Assembly (NCBI GenBank): GCA_958434805.1
Contig: CAUBDX010000011.1
Coordinates: forward strand, 1-64,000
Origin: an uncultured Phocaeicola sp.
GTDB taxonomy: Bacteria > Bacteroidota > Bacteroidia > Bacteroidales > Bacteroidaceae
Reading direction: 5' to 3'
Length of the DNA stretch: 64,000 nt
Every line of letters starts with the position of its first letter. The first letter of the stretch is position 1. Positions 33,432-43,312 of this stretch are shown here, piece by piece. The position numbers and the translations under genes were made by a program. The notes beneath the pieces were generated by a model. That model ran no database searches and was not told the origin of the DNA. It saw only the letters and a program-made list of their open reading frames with translations.

Positions 33432-36400
33432 ATGTTAAACTTTAAAAAAAACAGAATGAAGAAACACACTTTTTGTCGTTTTTCGATACTGTTAAGTATC
33501 ATCCTTGTTTTTCTTCTTTATCCCATGTCCAGTATGGGAGCACAGAAATATATTTCTGTAAAAGGAGAAGACATGACCATTAAACAGGCTATTCAGCTGA
33601 TTGAAAAAAACAGTGAATACACGTTCTTTTATAATGCGTCAGATTTGGAAAACAACACGAAACGCGATTATAACAGCACGGGAAATATTGAAAAAGTTCT
33701 AAAAGATGTATTTGAGGGCAGCAACGTAAGCTACGTTATTAAAGGAAAAGAAGTTATTCTAAAAGTGACTAAGACTGAAAATACGCAGCAAGTTAAAAAA
33801 CGTACCATAATCGGTGTTGTAACTGCCAGCGACATCAAAGAACCGATCATCGGAGCCAGTATCTGGCTTAAGAACAGTTCTATCGGGGTTATTACCGATG
33901 TGGATGGTAAATATTCCATCGTTATTGAAGGAGTTGGGGGGGTATTAGAGTTTTCGTACATCGGTTACAAAAAACAGGAAATTGCCCTTGCTAATCAGGA
34001 AGTAATCAATGTGGTGTTGGAACCTGACACCGAAGTGCTTGATGAAGTGGTAGTTGTAGGGTACGGTAGTCAGAAGAAAGAAAGTGTGGTAGGAGCAATT
34101 TCTACACTTGACATGCGTAAACTCAATGTACCGGGTGCTTCCATTTCTAATGTATTAGCAGGTCAACTTTCTGGTGTAGTAGCCATGAGCCGTTCAGGTG
34201 AACCGGGTAAAAACAGCTCGGCCGATTTCTATATCCGAGGTGTTTCATCATTCAAGGGTACTTCTACGCCGCTGGTGTTAGTTGATGGTATTGAGCGTGA
34301 TCTGGATTTGGTGGATACAGATGACATTGCTACCTTTTCTATTTTGAAAGATGCCTCTGCTTCAGCCGTATATGGTGTTAGGGGCGCAAATGGTGTTATT
34401 TTGATTACTACCAAGAAAGGGCAGGAAGGAAAACCGGCTATCAATGTCCGCACAGAATTCGGCTTTACTGCTCCCACCAAACGACCGGAAATGATTAACT
34501 CGGCGCAATGGGCAGAACTTTACAATGAAGCCAGTGGTACCAACTACTACTCTCCGGAAGTGATTCAGAAATATCGCGACCACAGCGATCCAGATCTTTA
34601 TCCGGATGTGGATTGGTTTGATGCCCTGTTTGATGACATGGCAGAGAACCAGCGTGTGAACTTGAGTGTGACTGGTGGTGGTGACAACATTAAGTATTAT
34701 GTGTCCGGTTCGTTCTACAATGAAAGTTCTATCTATAAAAACGCTGGTAATATCTATGGTTACAACTCAGCCATCCGTTATAACAAGTTCAATTTCCGTG
34801 CCAATGTCGATTTGAATGTGACTAAGAGTACCACGTTGAATGTCAACCTAGCCAATATCTATGAAAAGTCGTTCGGTCCTGGCTTCGGCGATAATGATAA
34901 CGATATTTGGAGCTATACCTTTAATGCTTCTCCGAATGCATTTCCGGTACAGTATTCCGATGGTACTTTGTCCGGTCCGTCTACCGACTCCGGCCACAAT
35001 CCGTGGAATATGCTGGTACACTCAGGTTATCGTGAACAATTTTGGAATTCGGCTCAATCTTTGATTGGCTTGACTCAAGACTTCGGTAAGATTTGGGAAC
35101 CGCTGGAAGGTCTAACTGCTAATATCAAATTCTCTTGGGATGCTTGGAATACCACGCTGCAACGTCGCTCCAAATCACCCAGCTTCTACCATGCACGCGG
35201 ACGTGATGCGGAAGGTCGACTGATGTACGATGACAACAACAATGATGGAGAATGGGACCCTGTACACACTGGCAGTGAATCATTAGGTTATGAAATTGGA
35301 CGCCAAGGTACTATGACCCGTTATCTGGAAGGTTCGTTGAACTATAATCGCTTATTTGGTAACCATCGCGTGGGAGCTCTTTTCCTTTATAATCAGAAAA
35401 TCCATACCAACACCCAGGCTGCCGACGGCAATGCAGCATTACCTTATAAGAACCAAGGCTTGGCTGGTCGCGTGACGTATGCTTTTCGAGATACTTATTT
35501 TGCCGAAGTGAACATGGGATACAACGGATCTGAAAACTTTGCCCGCGGACATCGCTTCGGTTTCTTCCCGGCTTTTGCTTTGGGATGGATGGTATCGAAC
35601 GAAAAATGGTTTGAACCGCTCACCAAGACCATTGATATGTTGAAACTGAAAGGTTCTTATGGTAAAGTAGGTAACGATGATATCGGCGGACAAAGACGTT
35701 GGGTTTATGAATCTACAATTGTGGGCACTGGCGATCAAGGCTGGTGGTTCGGCCAAAGCGGTAATCAAGGGGGAGCAGGTATCCGCGTAGGGGAAATAGA
35801 AAATTTGTATGCTTCCTGGGAAGAGGCTACCAAACTCAATTTGGGTGTGGAATTCTCTCTGTTCAATAAGGTAAAGGTGCAGGCTGACTACTTCCGTGAA
35901 GAGCGTCAAGGCATTTTCCTGCAACGCGCCGGTTTGCCAGCCATTGTCGGTTTATCCACCATTCCGTATGTTAATATAGGTAGAACACTCAACAAGGGAT
36001 TTGATGCCAATGTAGAGTACAATCACCAGATTGGAAAAGTATTTCTAACTGCCCGCGGTAACTTTACTTTCAGCCGCAACAAGCTGCTTGATAACGACGA
36101 ACCCGATTGGGAATACAAATACCAAAATCGCATAGGCAAGCCGTTCGGATCTGACGGTCAGATGCAGCCTTTCGGTCTTGTAGCCCTAGGTCTATTCCAA
36201 AGTCAGGAAGAAATTGACAACAGCCCGCGTCAGACTTTCGGTGAATACCGTGTAGGAGATATCAAATATCAGGATATCAATGGCGACGGCATCATCGATA
36301 CACAAGATGAGGTGGCGATCGGTTATACCAACCTGCCGGAAATCATGTACGGTTTCGGTTTGGGTGCACAATGGAAAAACTGGGATATCAACGCCTTCTT

Positions 36401-36857
36401 CCAAGGTTCTGCTCATACTTCTTTCTTTCTAGATGGTGTATCGGTAAAGAGTCCGTTCTCCAGTGGTAACATGGAACGTGCGGCTATCAATAAAGACCTG
36501 TGGGGCAAAGTGTGGATGTCTACTAATTCGCCTGAACAGAATGCTCATGTCACCTATCCGCGCCTAAGCAATGGTAGCGGGGGTGCCGGCGCTTCCAACA
36601 ACAACAAGAATTCCACCTGGTGGTTGCGCAATGGCTCCTTTTTACGTCTGAAAAACATTGAAATCGGATATACTTTACCTAAAGAATTTGTCACTAAAAC
36701 ATTTATTAAATCGTTGAGATTTTATGTATCCGGAAACAATTTACTTACATTCAGCTCTTTCAAATTATGGGATCCTGAAAAAGCCAAAGGCTCATCAGAT
36801 GGCTCAGGCTATCCGCTGAATCGTGTTGTTACTGTCGGATTCAATGCTAACTTTTAA
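33432..36857 (+). CDS. susC: SusC-type TonB-dependent transporter with STN signalling domain
   Basis: One thousand one hundred and forty-one residues (ATG 33456 would trim eight). After a signal peptide comes an STN domain (about 42-118: MTIKQAIQLIEKNSEYTFFY) that contacts the anti-sigma, then a carboxypeptidase-regulatory-like domain (TIIGVVTASDIKEPIIGASI), a TonB-box region (DEVVVVGYGSQKKESVVGAI), plug and 22-strand barrel ending in VVTVGFNANF. It imports glycans held by the SusD partner 12 nt downstream. The STN and the adjacent sigma/FecR pair mark it as a trans-envelope-signalled transporter, typical of host-glycan loci. Confidence 0.93.
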   Translation: MLNFKKNRMKKHTFCRFSILLSIILVFLLYPMSSMGAQKYISVKGEDMTIKQAIQLIEKNSEYTFFYNASDLENNTKRDYNSTGNIEKVLKDVFEGSNVSYVIKGKEVILKVTKTENTQQVKKRTIIGVVTASDIKEPIIGASIWLKNSSIGVITDVDGKYSIVIEGVGGVLEFSYIGYKKQEIALANQEVINVVLEPDTEVLDEVVVVGYGSQKKESVVGAISTLDMRKLNVPGASISNVLAGQLSGVVAMSRSGEPGKNSSADFYIRGVSSFKGTSTPLVLVDGIERDLDLVDTDDIATFSILKDASASAVYGVRGANGVILITTKKGQEGKPAINVRTEFGFTAPTKRPEMINSAQWAELYNEASGTNYYSPEVIQKYRDHSDPDLYPDVDWFDALFDDMAENQRVNLSVTGGGDNIKYYVSGSFYNESSIYKNAGNIYGYNSAIRYNKFNFRANVDLNVTKSTTLNVNLANIYEKSFGPGFGDNDNDIWSYTFNASPNAFPVQYSDGTLSGPSTDSGHNPWNMLVHSGYREQFWNSAQSLIGLTQDFGKIWEPLEGLTANIKFSWDAWNTTLQRRSKSPSFYHARGRDAEGRLMYDDNNNDGEWDPVHTGSESLGYEIGRQGTMTRYLEGSLNYNRLFGNHRVGALFLYNQKIHTNTQAADGNAALPYKNQGLAGRVTYAFRDTYFAEVNMGYNGSENFARGHRFGFFPAFALGWMVSNEKWFEPLTKTIDMLKLKGSYGKVGNDDIGGQRRWVYESTIVGTGDQGWWFGQSGNQGGAGIRVGEIENLYASWEEATKLNLGVEFSLFNKVKVQADYFREERQGIFLQRAGLPAIVGLSTIPYVNIGRTLNKGFDANVEYNHQIGKVFLTARGNFTFSRNKLLDNDEPDWEYKYQNRIGKPFGSDGQMQPFGLVALGLFQSQEEIDNSPRQTFGEYRVGDIKYQDINGDGIIDTQDEVAIGYTNLPEIMYGFGLGAQWKNWDINAFFQGSAHTSFFLDGVSVKSPFSSGNMERAAINKDLWGKVWMSTNSPEQNAHVTYPRLSNGSGGAGASNNNKNSTWWLRNGSFLRLKNIEIGYTLPKEFVTKTFIKSLRFYVSGNNLLTFSSFKLWDPEKAKGSSDGSGYPLNRVVTVGFNANF

Positions 36858-36869
36858 ATTATACCAAAT

Positions 36870-38783
36870 ATGAAATATAAAAATTACTTCAAATCCATAA
36901 TATACTTAGCACTTGGAGCTTTTACCTTGGGCTCATGCGAAGATTTTCTTGATAGACAAGAAGACGAAAAACTGACTTTTGATAAAATCTGGGAATCCAG
37001 AAACACTACCCAGCAATATTGGCTAAATGCCATGTCTTTCTTGCCCAATGAAAATGGAAGCTTGCAGGGTGATACTGAACCGTATTTAGGAGCATCGGAC
37101 GAATGTACCATTGCGTATGACCGTCAGTACCGTTGGATAAACTTTGGTACCTGGAACCCCTCACAGGTTCCTTATTATAAGATGGATCACTATTATAAAG
37201 GTATCCGCGAATGTAATATTTTCCTGCAAAATGTGTACAAATGCAGCGACCCGTTAGTCACTAAAGATCAGTTGGACGAATGGTACTGGCAGACTCGTTT
37301 TGCCCGTGCTTACTATTATTTTCTGATGATGCGTGACTATGGTCCGGTATTTCTGTTAGGCGATGATTTGCTGGATTTCACCGCCAGCACAGAAGAACTG
37401 TATCGCCCGCGCAATACCTGGGATCAATGTGTTAACTACGTGGTCAGCGAAATGACGCAGTGTGCTGAAAGTGGCGTTGTTCTTCAACAGTCCGATTTGC
37501 CGGCGGCGAAGTGGGGATTGGCTACGGTAGGTACTTGCCATGCCGTGATCTCCCGACTACTGCTATATTCGGCCCGCCCGCTGTTCAATGGTAATAAACT
37601 CTATAGCACGGTGAAGAATCCCGATGCACCCGACTTCCCTGAACTGTCAGGTGTTAAGCTCTTCCCTGAGCTTGATAATACCAAATGGCAGAAAGCTGCT
37701 GAAGCAGCCAAGAAACTGATTGATAATCCCTGCTACGAACTTTACCGAGCTGGTAACGATAACCCGTATGAAGATTATTATGGAGTGACACACGAAACTT
37801 GGAATAAAGAGCTGATTTGGACTGACCGTTATAACGGACTGTTTTCTTGGGGAGTAGGTACTGTGCCCACCGGCGTGGCTGGTACGGCTTATGGGGCAGT
37901 AGGCCCTACTCAAGCTTTGGTGGATGCGTATGCCATGAATACCGGTTGGTATCCTATCACAGGATATGAAGCAGATGGAACACCTATCGTAGAGCCCTTA
38001 TCTGGCTATGAACTGGCTTCCGAACTGGAGAAATCATCTTGGATATATCCGTCTGGTGGTTGGAGCAACAAGGCTGATTTTGAAATCGAAGCTCCCAATA
38101 TGTATAAGGATCGGGAACCCCGCTTCTATGTCACCGTATTCTTTGGCGGAAACCAGTGGTTGCACGGCAATAGCGCTACTTCCATCTCTTTTGCGAAAGG
38201 CGGTAACGGTAATAAGAGTCACGACTATCCAAAGAGTGGCTACCTCTGCAACCGTTTCTATGACCATAAACTCAATTCGTCCGAAGGACAGTGGGGTAAT
38301 ATAACTTTCCCGGTATTTCGTTTGGGAGAAATCTACCTAAATTTCATTGAAGCCGTGCTCGAGTGCAAGAAGAATGGGGTGGCACTAGATCCCAGCTATG
38401 AAGCCCTAGCCATGGAAAAATGGGCCGACCTACGGAAACGCGCGGGATTGGACCCCATCACAAGTATCTACGGACAAGTTTCTACAGAAGAGTTGATTCA
38501 GCTCTGCAGAAAAGAACGTCAGATAGAATTGGCTTTCGAACGCCATCGCTATTTCGATACCCGTACATGGATGATTGCTACTCAAACTGACAACGGCAAG
38601 ATGTATGGTATGAACACTTCCTGTCCGCTTGATGCTGGTATGAAGGGAACTGAAACCCCCGACGGTTTCTGGGAGAGAACGGCTTTTGAAACCCGTGTCT
38701 TCCAAAACAAGCATTATCTCTATCCTTTCTCTCAGCGAGAACTGGATCGCAACAAGTTGTTGACACAAAATTATGGTTGGTAA
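36870..38783 (+). CDS. susD: SusD-type surface glycan-binding lipoprotein
   Basis: Six hundred and thirty-seven residues; lipobox Cys23 (TLGSC), then EDFLDRQEDEKLTFDKIW, the usual SusD N-terminus. TPR-type helices (YYKGIRECNIFLQNVYKC; RFARAYYYFLMMRDYGPVFL) and the C-terminal RKERQIELAFERHRYFDTRT motif are family hallmarks. It forms the lid of the SusC channel and binds the oligosaccharide or glycopeptide. Confidence 0.93.
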   Translation: MKYKNYFKSIIYLALGAFTLGSCEDFLDRQEDEKLTFDKIWESRNTTQQYWLNAMSFLPNENGSLQGDTEPYLGASDECTIAYDRQYRWINFGTWNPSQVPYYKMDHYYKGIRECNIFLQNVYKCSDPLVTKDQLDEWYWQTRFARAYYYFLMMRDYGPVFLLGDDLLDFTASTEELYRPRNTWDQCVNYVVSEMTQCAESGVVLQQSDLPAAKWGLATVGTCHAVISRLLLYSARPLFNGNKLYSTVKNPDAPDFPELSGVKLFPELDNTKWQKAAEAAKKLIDNPCYELYRAGNDNPYEDYYGVTHETWNKELIWTDRYNGLFSWGVGTVPTGVAGTAYGAVGPTQALVDAYAMNTGWYPITGYEADGTPIVEPLSGYELASELEKSSWIYPSGGWSNKADFEIEAPNMYKDREPRFYVTVFFGGNQWLHGNSATSISFAKGGNGNKSHDYPKSGYLCNRFYDHKLNSSEGQWGNITFPVFRLGEIYLNFIEAVLECKKNGVALDPSYEALAMEKWADLRKRAGLDPITSIYGQVSTEELIQLCRKERQIELAFERHRYFDTRTWMIATQTDNGKMYGMNTSCPLDAGMKGTETPDGFWERTAFETRVFQNKHYLYPFSQRELDRNKLLTQNYGW

Positions 38784-38819
38784 TGCCCCCGGTATGTATA
38801 ATTTAACAAAATCAGTTGT

Positions 38820-40172
38820 ATGAAAAACAAATTATTAACTATAGCCCTGACAGCAGCCTGCTGCCTAACCTATATTGCTTGCGATGATAATAAGGATGAG
38901 TTTTTGGATGAATTCAGCACCATTCTATCCTTCCGAAACTGTGATGAGATTGAAGTGGAAGTATATAATACAGGTGAAAACGGAGAATACCAGTTGATTG
39001 TTAACAAATCAGGCGCTCAACTGGGTACAGTCACCCGAGCTTCCATTGATGTTATGGATAAAGCGTTGCTGGAAATCTACAATGAACAAAACGGAAAAGA
39101 CTATCAATTATACCCGGAAGATTGTTACGTATTTAATGGAGATAAACAGATAGAATTCGGTCCTAACGATACTTACCAGACCAGATCCGTTACATTGATT
39201 ACGGATAAGATCCTAGAAAGCAACCAGCAAGAGGGGAATTTTGTGATTCCATTTATCTTGCAAAATAGTGCGGATTCCATCAATGCCGAGCGTAAATATG
39301 TGTTTCTGAAGCCCGCTGTAATTGTACCTAATGTTGCATTTGAGAAAACAGGATATAATCTGAATATCATTTCAGATGCTATGGATGCAAATGAAATCGA
39401 GCTGAATCTGCCTGCGGTCTTTTCGGTAGACAATAAGTGGAATTTTAGCTGTACACTGGAGCCAGACGAGAGTCTGTTGACCGAGTATAATGAAAAGAAC
39501 GGGGTGGATTACACCATGCTGTCGGAAGAAGCTTATACGCTGAGCAACGAAGGAAAGATTTTGTTTACAGCTGGCAGTAAATCAGCTAGCTTAACCGTAA
39601 CCGTGAAACGAAATAAATTGAGTTATGGTAACTATGTGCTACCTTTGAAAATGACACAATGTAGCTCGCCTTACTTTGAAATCAATCCTAATAAACAGTC
39701 GTGTCTCTTCGGCATCTCCTATGTGCCTGATGAATCGAAACTGCATCCGGTCACTCTGTCACGTGGTATGACAGCCATCCATCCTAACCGTGAAGTGGAA
39801 GGAAAAATTGACTATATGTTCGACGGTAATCCAGATACCTACTACCATTCCGATTATTTGGAAGAACCGGGGTTGCCGCACTGGATACAGTTGAATTTAG
39901 ATGAACCACACACGGCTTTGATGTTTGAATACCAAGTACGTCACAATAACAACAACGGGGCACCGCAGCGTATCAGTGTGCTAGGCAGTATGGACGGTAT
40001 CACATTTAGTAAAATAATGACGATTATGGAAGGATTCCCCACTGCTACAAAAGGCACCTATAAATCACCGGTTCTGGTGGGCAAAGAGTTCAAGCACATC
40101 CGCCTGGTGGTAGAATCTACTCCAGCAGGTAACAGTTTCGCGCTGGCCGAATTGAAGTTGCATGTAAATTAA
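38820..40172 (+). CDS. DUF1735 lipoprotein with F5/8-type C (CBM32-like) domain
   Basis: Four hundred and fifty residues; lipobox Cys21. Two DUF1735-like beta domains (about 40-165 and 170-300; LLEIYNEQNGKDYQLYPED and LTEYNEKNGVDYTMLSEEAY are the matching cores) are followed by a discoidin/F5-8C domain (310-450; VEGKIDYMFDGNPDTYYHSD; PHWIQLNLDEPHTALMFEYQ; FKHIRLVVEST). It is probably a cell-surface glycan-binding protein acting with SusD. Its position between SusD and the M60 enzyme matches the B. thetaiotaomicron BT4240-BT4250 locus as I remember it. Confidence 0.85.
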   Translation: MKNKLLTIALTAACCLTYIACDDNKDEFLDEFSTILSFRNCDEIEVEVYNTGENGEYQLIVNKSGAQLGTVTRASIDVMDKALLEIYNEQNGKDYQLYPEDCYVFNGDKQIEFGPNDTYQTRSVTLITDKILESNQQEGNFVIPFILQNSADSINAERKYVFLKPAVIVPNVAFEKTGYNLNIISDAMDANEIELNLPAVFSVDNKWNFSCTLEPDESLLTEYNEKNGVDYTMLSEEAYTLSNEGKILFTAGSKSASLTVTVKRNKLSYGNYVLPLKMTQCSSPYFEINPNKQSCLFGISYVPDESKLHPVTLSRGMTAIHPNREVEGKIDYMFDGNPDTYYHSDYLEEPGLPHWIQLNLDEPHTALMFEYQVRHNNNNGAPQRISVLGSMDGITFSKIMTIMEGFPTATKGTYKSPVLVGKEFKHIRLVVESTPAGNSFALAELKLHVN

Positions 40173-40271
40173 TCAGTCAGCTTAATATATCTTATATTAG
40201 GAAGAGATAATATCTAAGAAAATACCCTACATATTATCTCTTCTTTTAACTTACTTCTATAACACTAATTT

Positions 40272-43181
40272 ATGAAAATATTACCAACCCTTTTATTGAT
40301 GCTTTTGCCCTTCTATGTATTTGGCGTCTATGGATGCAGCGATGATAATTCCGGGGATGAACAGATCCAAAAATTCACTCTTGCAGAAGTAGATTTACAA
40401 CAGAATTTTACCAAGGAAAAGGGAGAGCTATCTATACCGGTCAGCACTACCCTCGATGCAAGTCGGTGGGATGTGGCTTCTAACCAAGATTGGTGTATTG
40501 CGGCTAAAGATTTGTCTACTTCGAAGCCGAGCATTAAGATTTTGGTGAAGGCGAGTGAGGAGCCTGAGATACGTGAAGCCGTGGTGACGGTAAAGTCACT
40601 GGTGAAGAATTATGAAATTCATGTCAAACAATTGGGTTACGGTCCGGCTCTGCTCGTCAAGAGTTCGGTTTCTACGCTCGAGGCCGAGGGCGGCGAGGTA
40701 ATTGTTACAGTCACTTCCAACATAGAATATGCGGTGGAGAAGTCGGCCGAAGGCGACTGGTTGCAGGCAGTGGAAGCGCCGGCTACCCGTGCCCTAGTAT
40801 CGAAGAATTATCCTTATCATGCCGCCGCCAATCCCTTGTACGAAGCTCGTACCGTAACCTTGACCTTTACTGCGTATAAAGATAGTCTGCTGCAGGAAAC
40901 CTTGACCTTGACACAGAAAAAGAAAGCGTCGGAATCATCGGATGTAGAAGTGGAAGGTGATGTGAAGTTGACCCCTATTTCGGCTGTAGCCAGTGAATTG
41001 CAGCCAGGTTATGGCATTGAACATACCTACGACGGGAAATTCGATGAGAAACATTATCACTCGCCCTGGGGACAGGAAGCCCACTTCCCAGTGACACTGG
41101 AGTATGAGTTCGATGGCACCCGGGATTTAGATTACATCCTCTACCATTCGCGTAGCGGCAACGGTAACTTCGGCAAGCTGAAGATTTACACTGCTTCAGT
41201 CGAAATGCCCGAGTATCAGTTGCAAGGCAATTATGATTTTCAAATGCAGAACAACGCCAGCCGCGTGGTATTCAGCCAGAGAGTGAAAAAAGTCACCAAA
41301 GTGAAGTTCGCTGTAGAATCGGGAGCAGGTAATTTTGTGAGCTGTTCGGAGATGGAGTTTTTTCAAAAGAATCCGGACAACAAGCTCGAACAACAACTGC
41401 TGGCGGTGTTTACAGACATTACCTGTAGTGAACTGAAGCCAGAAGCCACCTTAGAACAGATCAATCAGTTGCCGGGCTACTTTGTCAACCTTGCCACGCA
41501 GTTGAAAAACGGTACCTACGATGCCTGGGAGAAAGAATTCCGTATCCAGGATTATCAGGCTTATAGCGACATCAACGTGTGGGCCGATAGGCTGATGACC
41601 AAACACTACAGTTGTCTGGATAATCTTACCGGTATCGCGGTCGAGGCGAACGATGAAATTATTGTCCTAGTGGGCAATACTCACGGCTACCCTGTCGCGC
41701 TGCAGTGTATCGGGGAGGAAACCACAAGCTTCGGCGAAGAGAAGAATTATGTGCAGACAGCAGCTTCAGGCGATATTTATTTTCTCAAAGAAGGAGTGAA
41801 TAAAATCACCATCCGCAACCGCGGCCAGCTGTTTGTGATGTATACGGCTGACCTCCAGTCGAATCCTACCTCCATCCGTATTCATATTCCGCTAGGTAGC
41901 GGACAGGTGACCGGCTATTTCGATCTGCAGCGTCATCAGACCAATGAGAAGTACGCTGAACTGCTTTCCAAAGCTACCGATAAATACTTCGGAGTGAAAG
42001 GTGAAAAGATGATTTTCTACTTCCATCGCTCGGAGATGCTGAAACATGTGCGCACCGAGATTCTTTCGGCCATCCACCTTTGGGATAATATCGTGGAGTG
42101 GGAACAAAGCCTGATGGGTATTGACAAAATGCATGCTAACCAGTTCAATAACCACCTCTTTGCTATCTCGCCGGAGGGAGCGTATATGTGGGCATCCGAT
42201 TACCGAATAGCTTTTGTCTATACCTATTTGGACAACATCCTCTTATATGATAAGGTGATGTTAGCTGAGGACAATGCTTGGGGACCGGCTCACGAAATAG
42301 GTCATGTGCATCAGCTGGCTATTGACTGGATGGGATCTACGGAGTCGAGCAACAATCTCTTCTCTAACTACATCATCTACCAGTTGGGCAAATACAAATC
42401 ACGTGGCCGGGGCTTGGATTACCTGGCGGAATGTGTCTATGGACAGAATCAGGCTTGGTATAACATGGGTAGTGCTACGCACCAAGGCGAAGATACGGAG
42501 ATCCACATGCGCATGAATTGGCAGTTGTGGCTTTACTACGAACTATGTAAAGGACACGACAAGAAACCCATGGTATGGCCGAAGATTTTCGAGCTGATGC
42601 GCACCACGTATCAGCATGTGCCTACCCATCAGCCGGGACAGAGGCAGATGGCCTTTGTCAAAGCAGTGTGTGATGCCACACAGGAGGACCTTACCGAGTT
42701 CTTTGAAACCTGGGGATTCTTCAAGGCGGTTGATGCCCCCATTGAGCAGTATGGCCAAGCACAATATACAGTGACCGAACAAATGATATGTGAAACCAAG
42801 GCATACATTCAAAACAAGAAGTATCCGAAGGCGGCACCCATTCAGTACATCGAAGACCGGAAGCGTGATTTCTTCCCGTCGAGCGATCCTCGTGCGCAAG
42901 AGTCAGGTGATGTAGGTTACTACGAGGTGTTTAAGAATCATACCAAGATTTCGAAGGTGCCCACCTACACTCTCAGTTCTTCACATCAAGGTGCTACTAT
43001 CCGTGTGAGTGACGGTGAAGAAGCGGTGGCTTTTGAGGTGCGTGAAAACGAAGCAAACAGCCGCCTGCTGTATTTCTCCAACTCTTTCACCTTTACAGTG
43101 CCATCTAAGGTATATCAAAGCAGTGCCAAGGTGTATGCTGTACAGGCTGATGGACAGCGCATCCTGTTGACAGCCCGCTAA
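40272..43181 (+). CDS. M60-family mucin O-glycopeptidase, lipoprotein (BT4244-like)
   Basis: Nine hundred and sixty-nine residues; lipobox Cys22. Two BACON-type sandwiches (about 35-115 and 120-215) and an F5/8C-like domain (235-365; YGIEHTYDGKFDEKHYHSPW) precede the M60 catalytic region. The zinc motif HEIGH is residues 674-678 with a downstream Glu in MGSTESSNN; a C-terminal beta domain closes the protein. Family members cut mucin-type glycoproteins next to O-GalNAc-bearing Ser/Thr. The BACON/CBM32/M60 order and the GH109 neighbour are those of BT4244. The lipid anchor puts it on the cell surface or in the periplasm. Confidence 0.88.
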   Translation: MKILPTLLLMLLPFYVFGVYGCSDDNSGDEQIQKFTLAEVDLQQNFTKEKGELSIPVSTTLDASRWDVASNQDWCIAAKDLSTSKPSIKILVKASEEPEIREAVVTVKSLVKNYEIHVKQLGYGPALLVKSSVSTLEAEGGEVIVTVTSNIEYAVEKSAEGDWLQAVEAPATRALVSKNYPYHAAANPLYEARTVTLTFTAYKDSLLQETLTLTQKKKASESSDVEVEGDVKLTPISAVASELQPGYGIEHTYDGKFDEKHYHSPWGQEAHFPVTLEYEFDGTRDLDYILYHSRSGNGNFGKLKIYTASVEMPEYQLQGNYDFQMQNNASRVVFSQRVKKVTKVKFAVESGAGNFVSCSEMEFFQKNPDNKLEQQLLAVFTDITCSELKPEATLEQINQLPGYFVNLATQLKNGTYDAWEKEFRIQDYQAYSDINVWADRLMTKHYSCLDNLTGIAVEANDEIIVLVGNTHGYPVALQCIGEETTSFGEEKNYVQTAASGDIYFLKEGVNKITIRNRGQLFVMYTADLQSNPTSIRIHIPLGSGQVTGYFDLQRHQTNEKYAELLSKATDKYFGVKGEKMIFYFHRSEMLKHVRTEILSAIHLWDNIVEWEQSLMGIDKMHANQFNNHLFAISPEGAYMWASDYRIAFVYTYLDNILLYDKVMLAEDNAWGPAHEIGHVHQLAIDWMGSTESSNNLFSNYIIYQLGKYKSRGRGLDYLAECVYGQNQAWYNMGSATHQGEDTEIHMRMNWQLWLYYELCKGHDKKPMVWPKIFELMRTTYQHVPTHQPGQRQMAFVKAVCDATQEDLTEFFETWGFFKAVDAPIEQYGQAQYTVTEQMICETKAYIQNKKYPKAAPIQYIEDRKRDFFPSSDPRAQESGDVGYYEVFKNHTKISKVPTYTLSSSHQGATIRVSDGEEAVAFEVRENEANSRLLYFSNSFTFTVPSKVYQSSAKVYAVQADGQRILLTAR

Positions 43182-43205
43182 GCGTTTGTCTGCAGTTCAT
43201 TATAC

Positions 43206-43251
43206 GACCTTCCTGTCGCTTCTGAAAAGAGGCTCAGGCGGCAGGGAGGTC
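43206..43251 (+). terminator. Strong hairpin between the M60 and GH109 genes
   Basis: GACCTTCCTG at 43206-43215 pairs with CAGGGAGGTC at 43242-43251 (one mismatch), and an inner CGC / GCG extends it. No T run follows, so it more likely tunes GH109 mRNA levels or processing than ends the operon. Confidence 0.5.
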
Positions 43252-43312
43252 AAACGAATCAATCACAGAGCCTCGCCCGCTCAACCATTTATTTGGTAAA
43301 AAAAATAGTAGT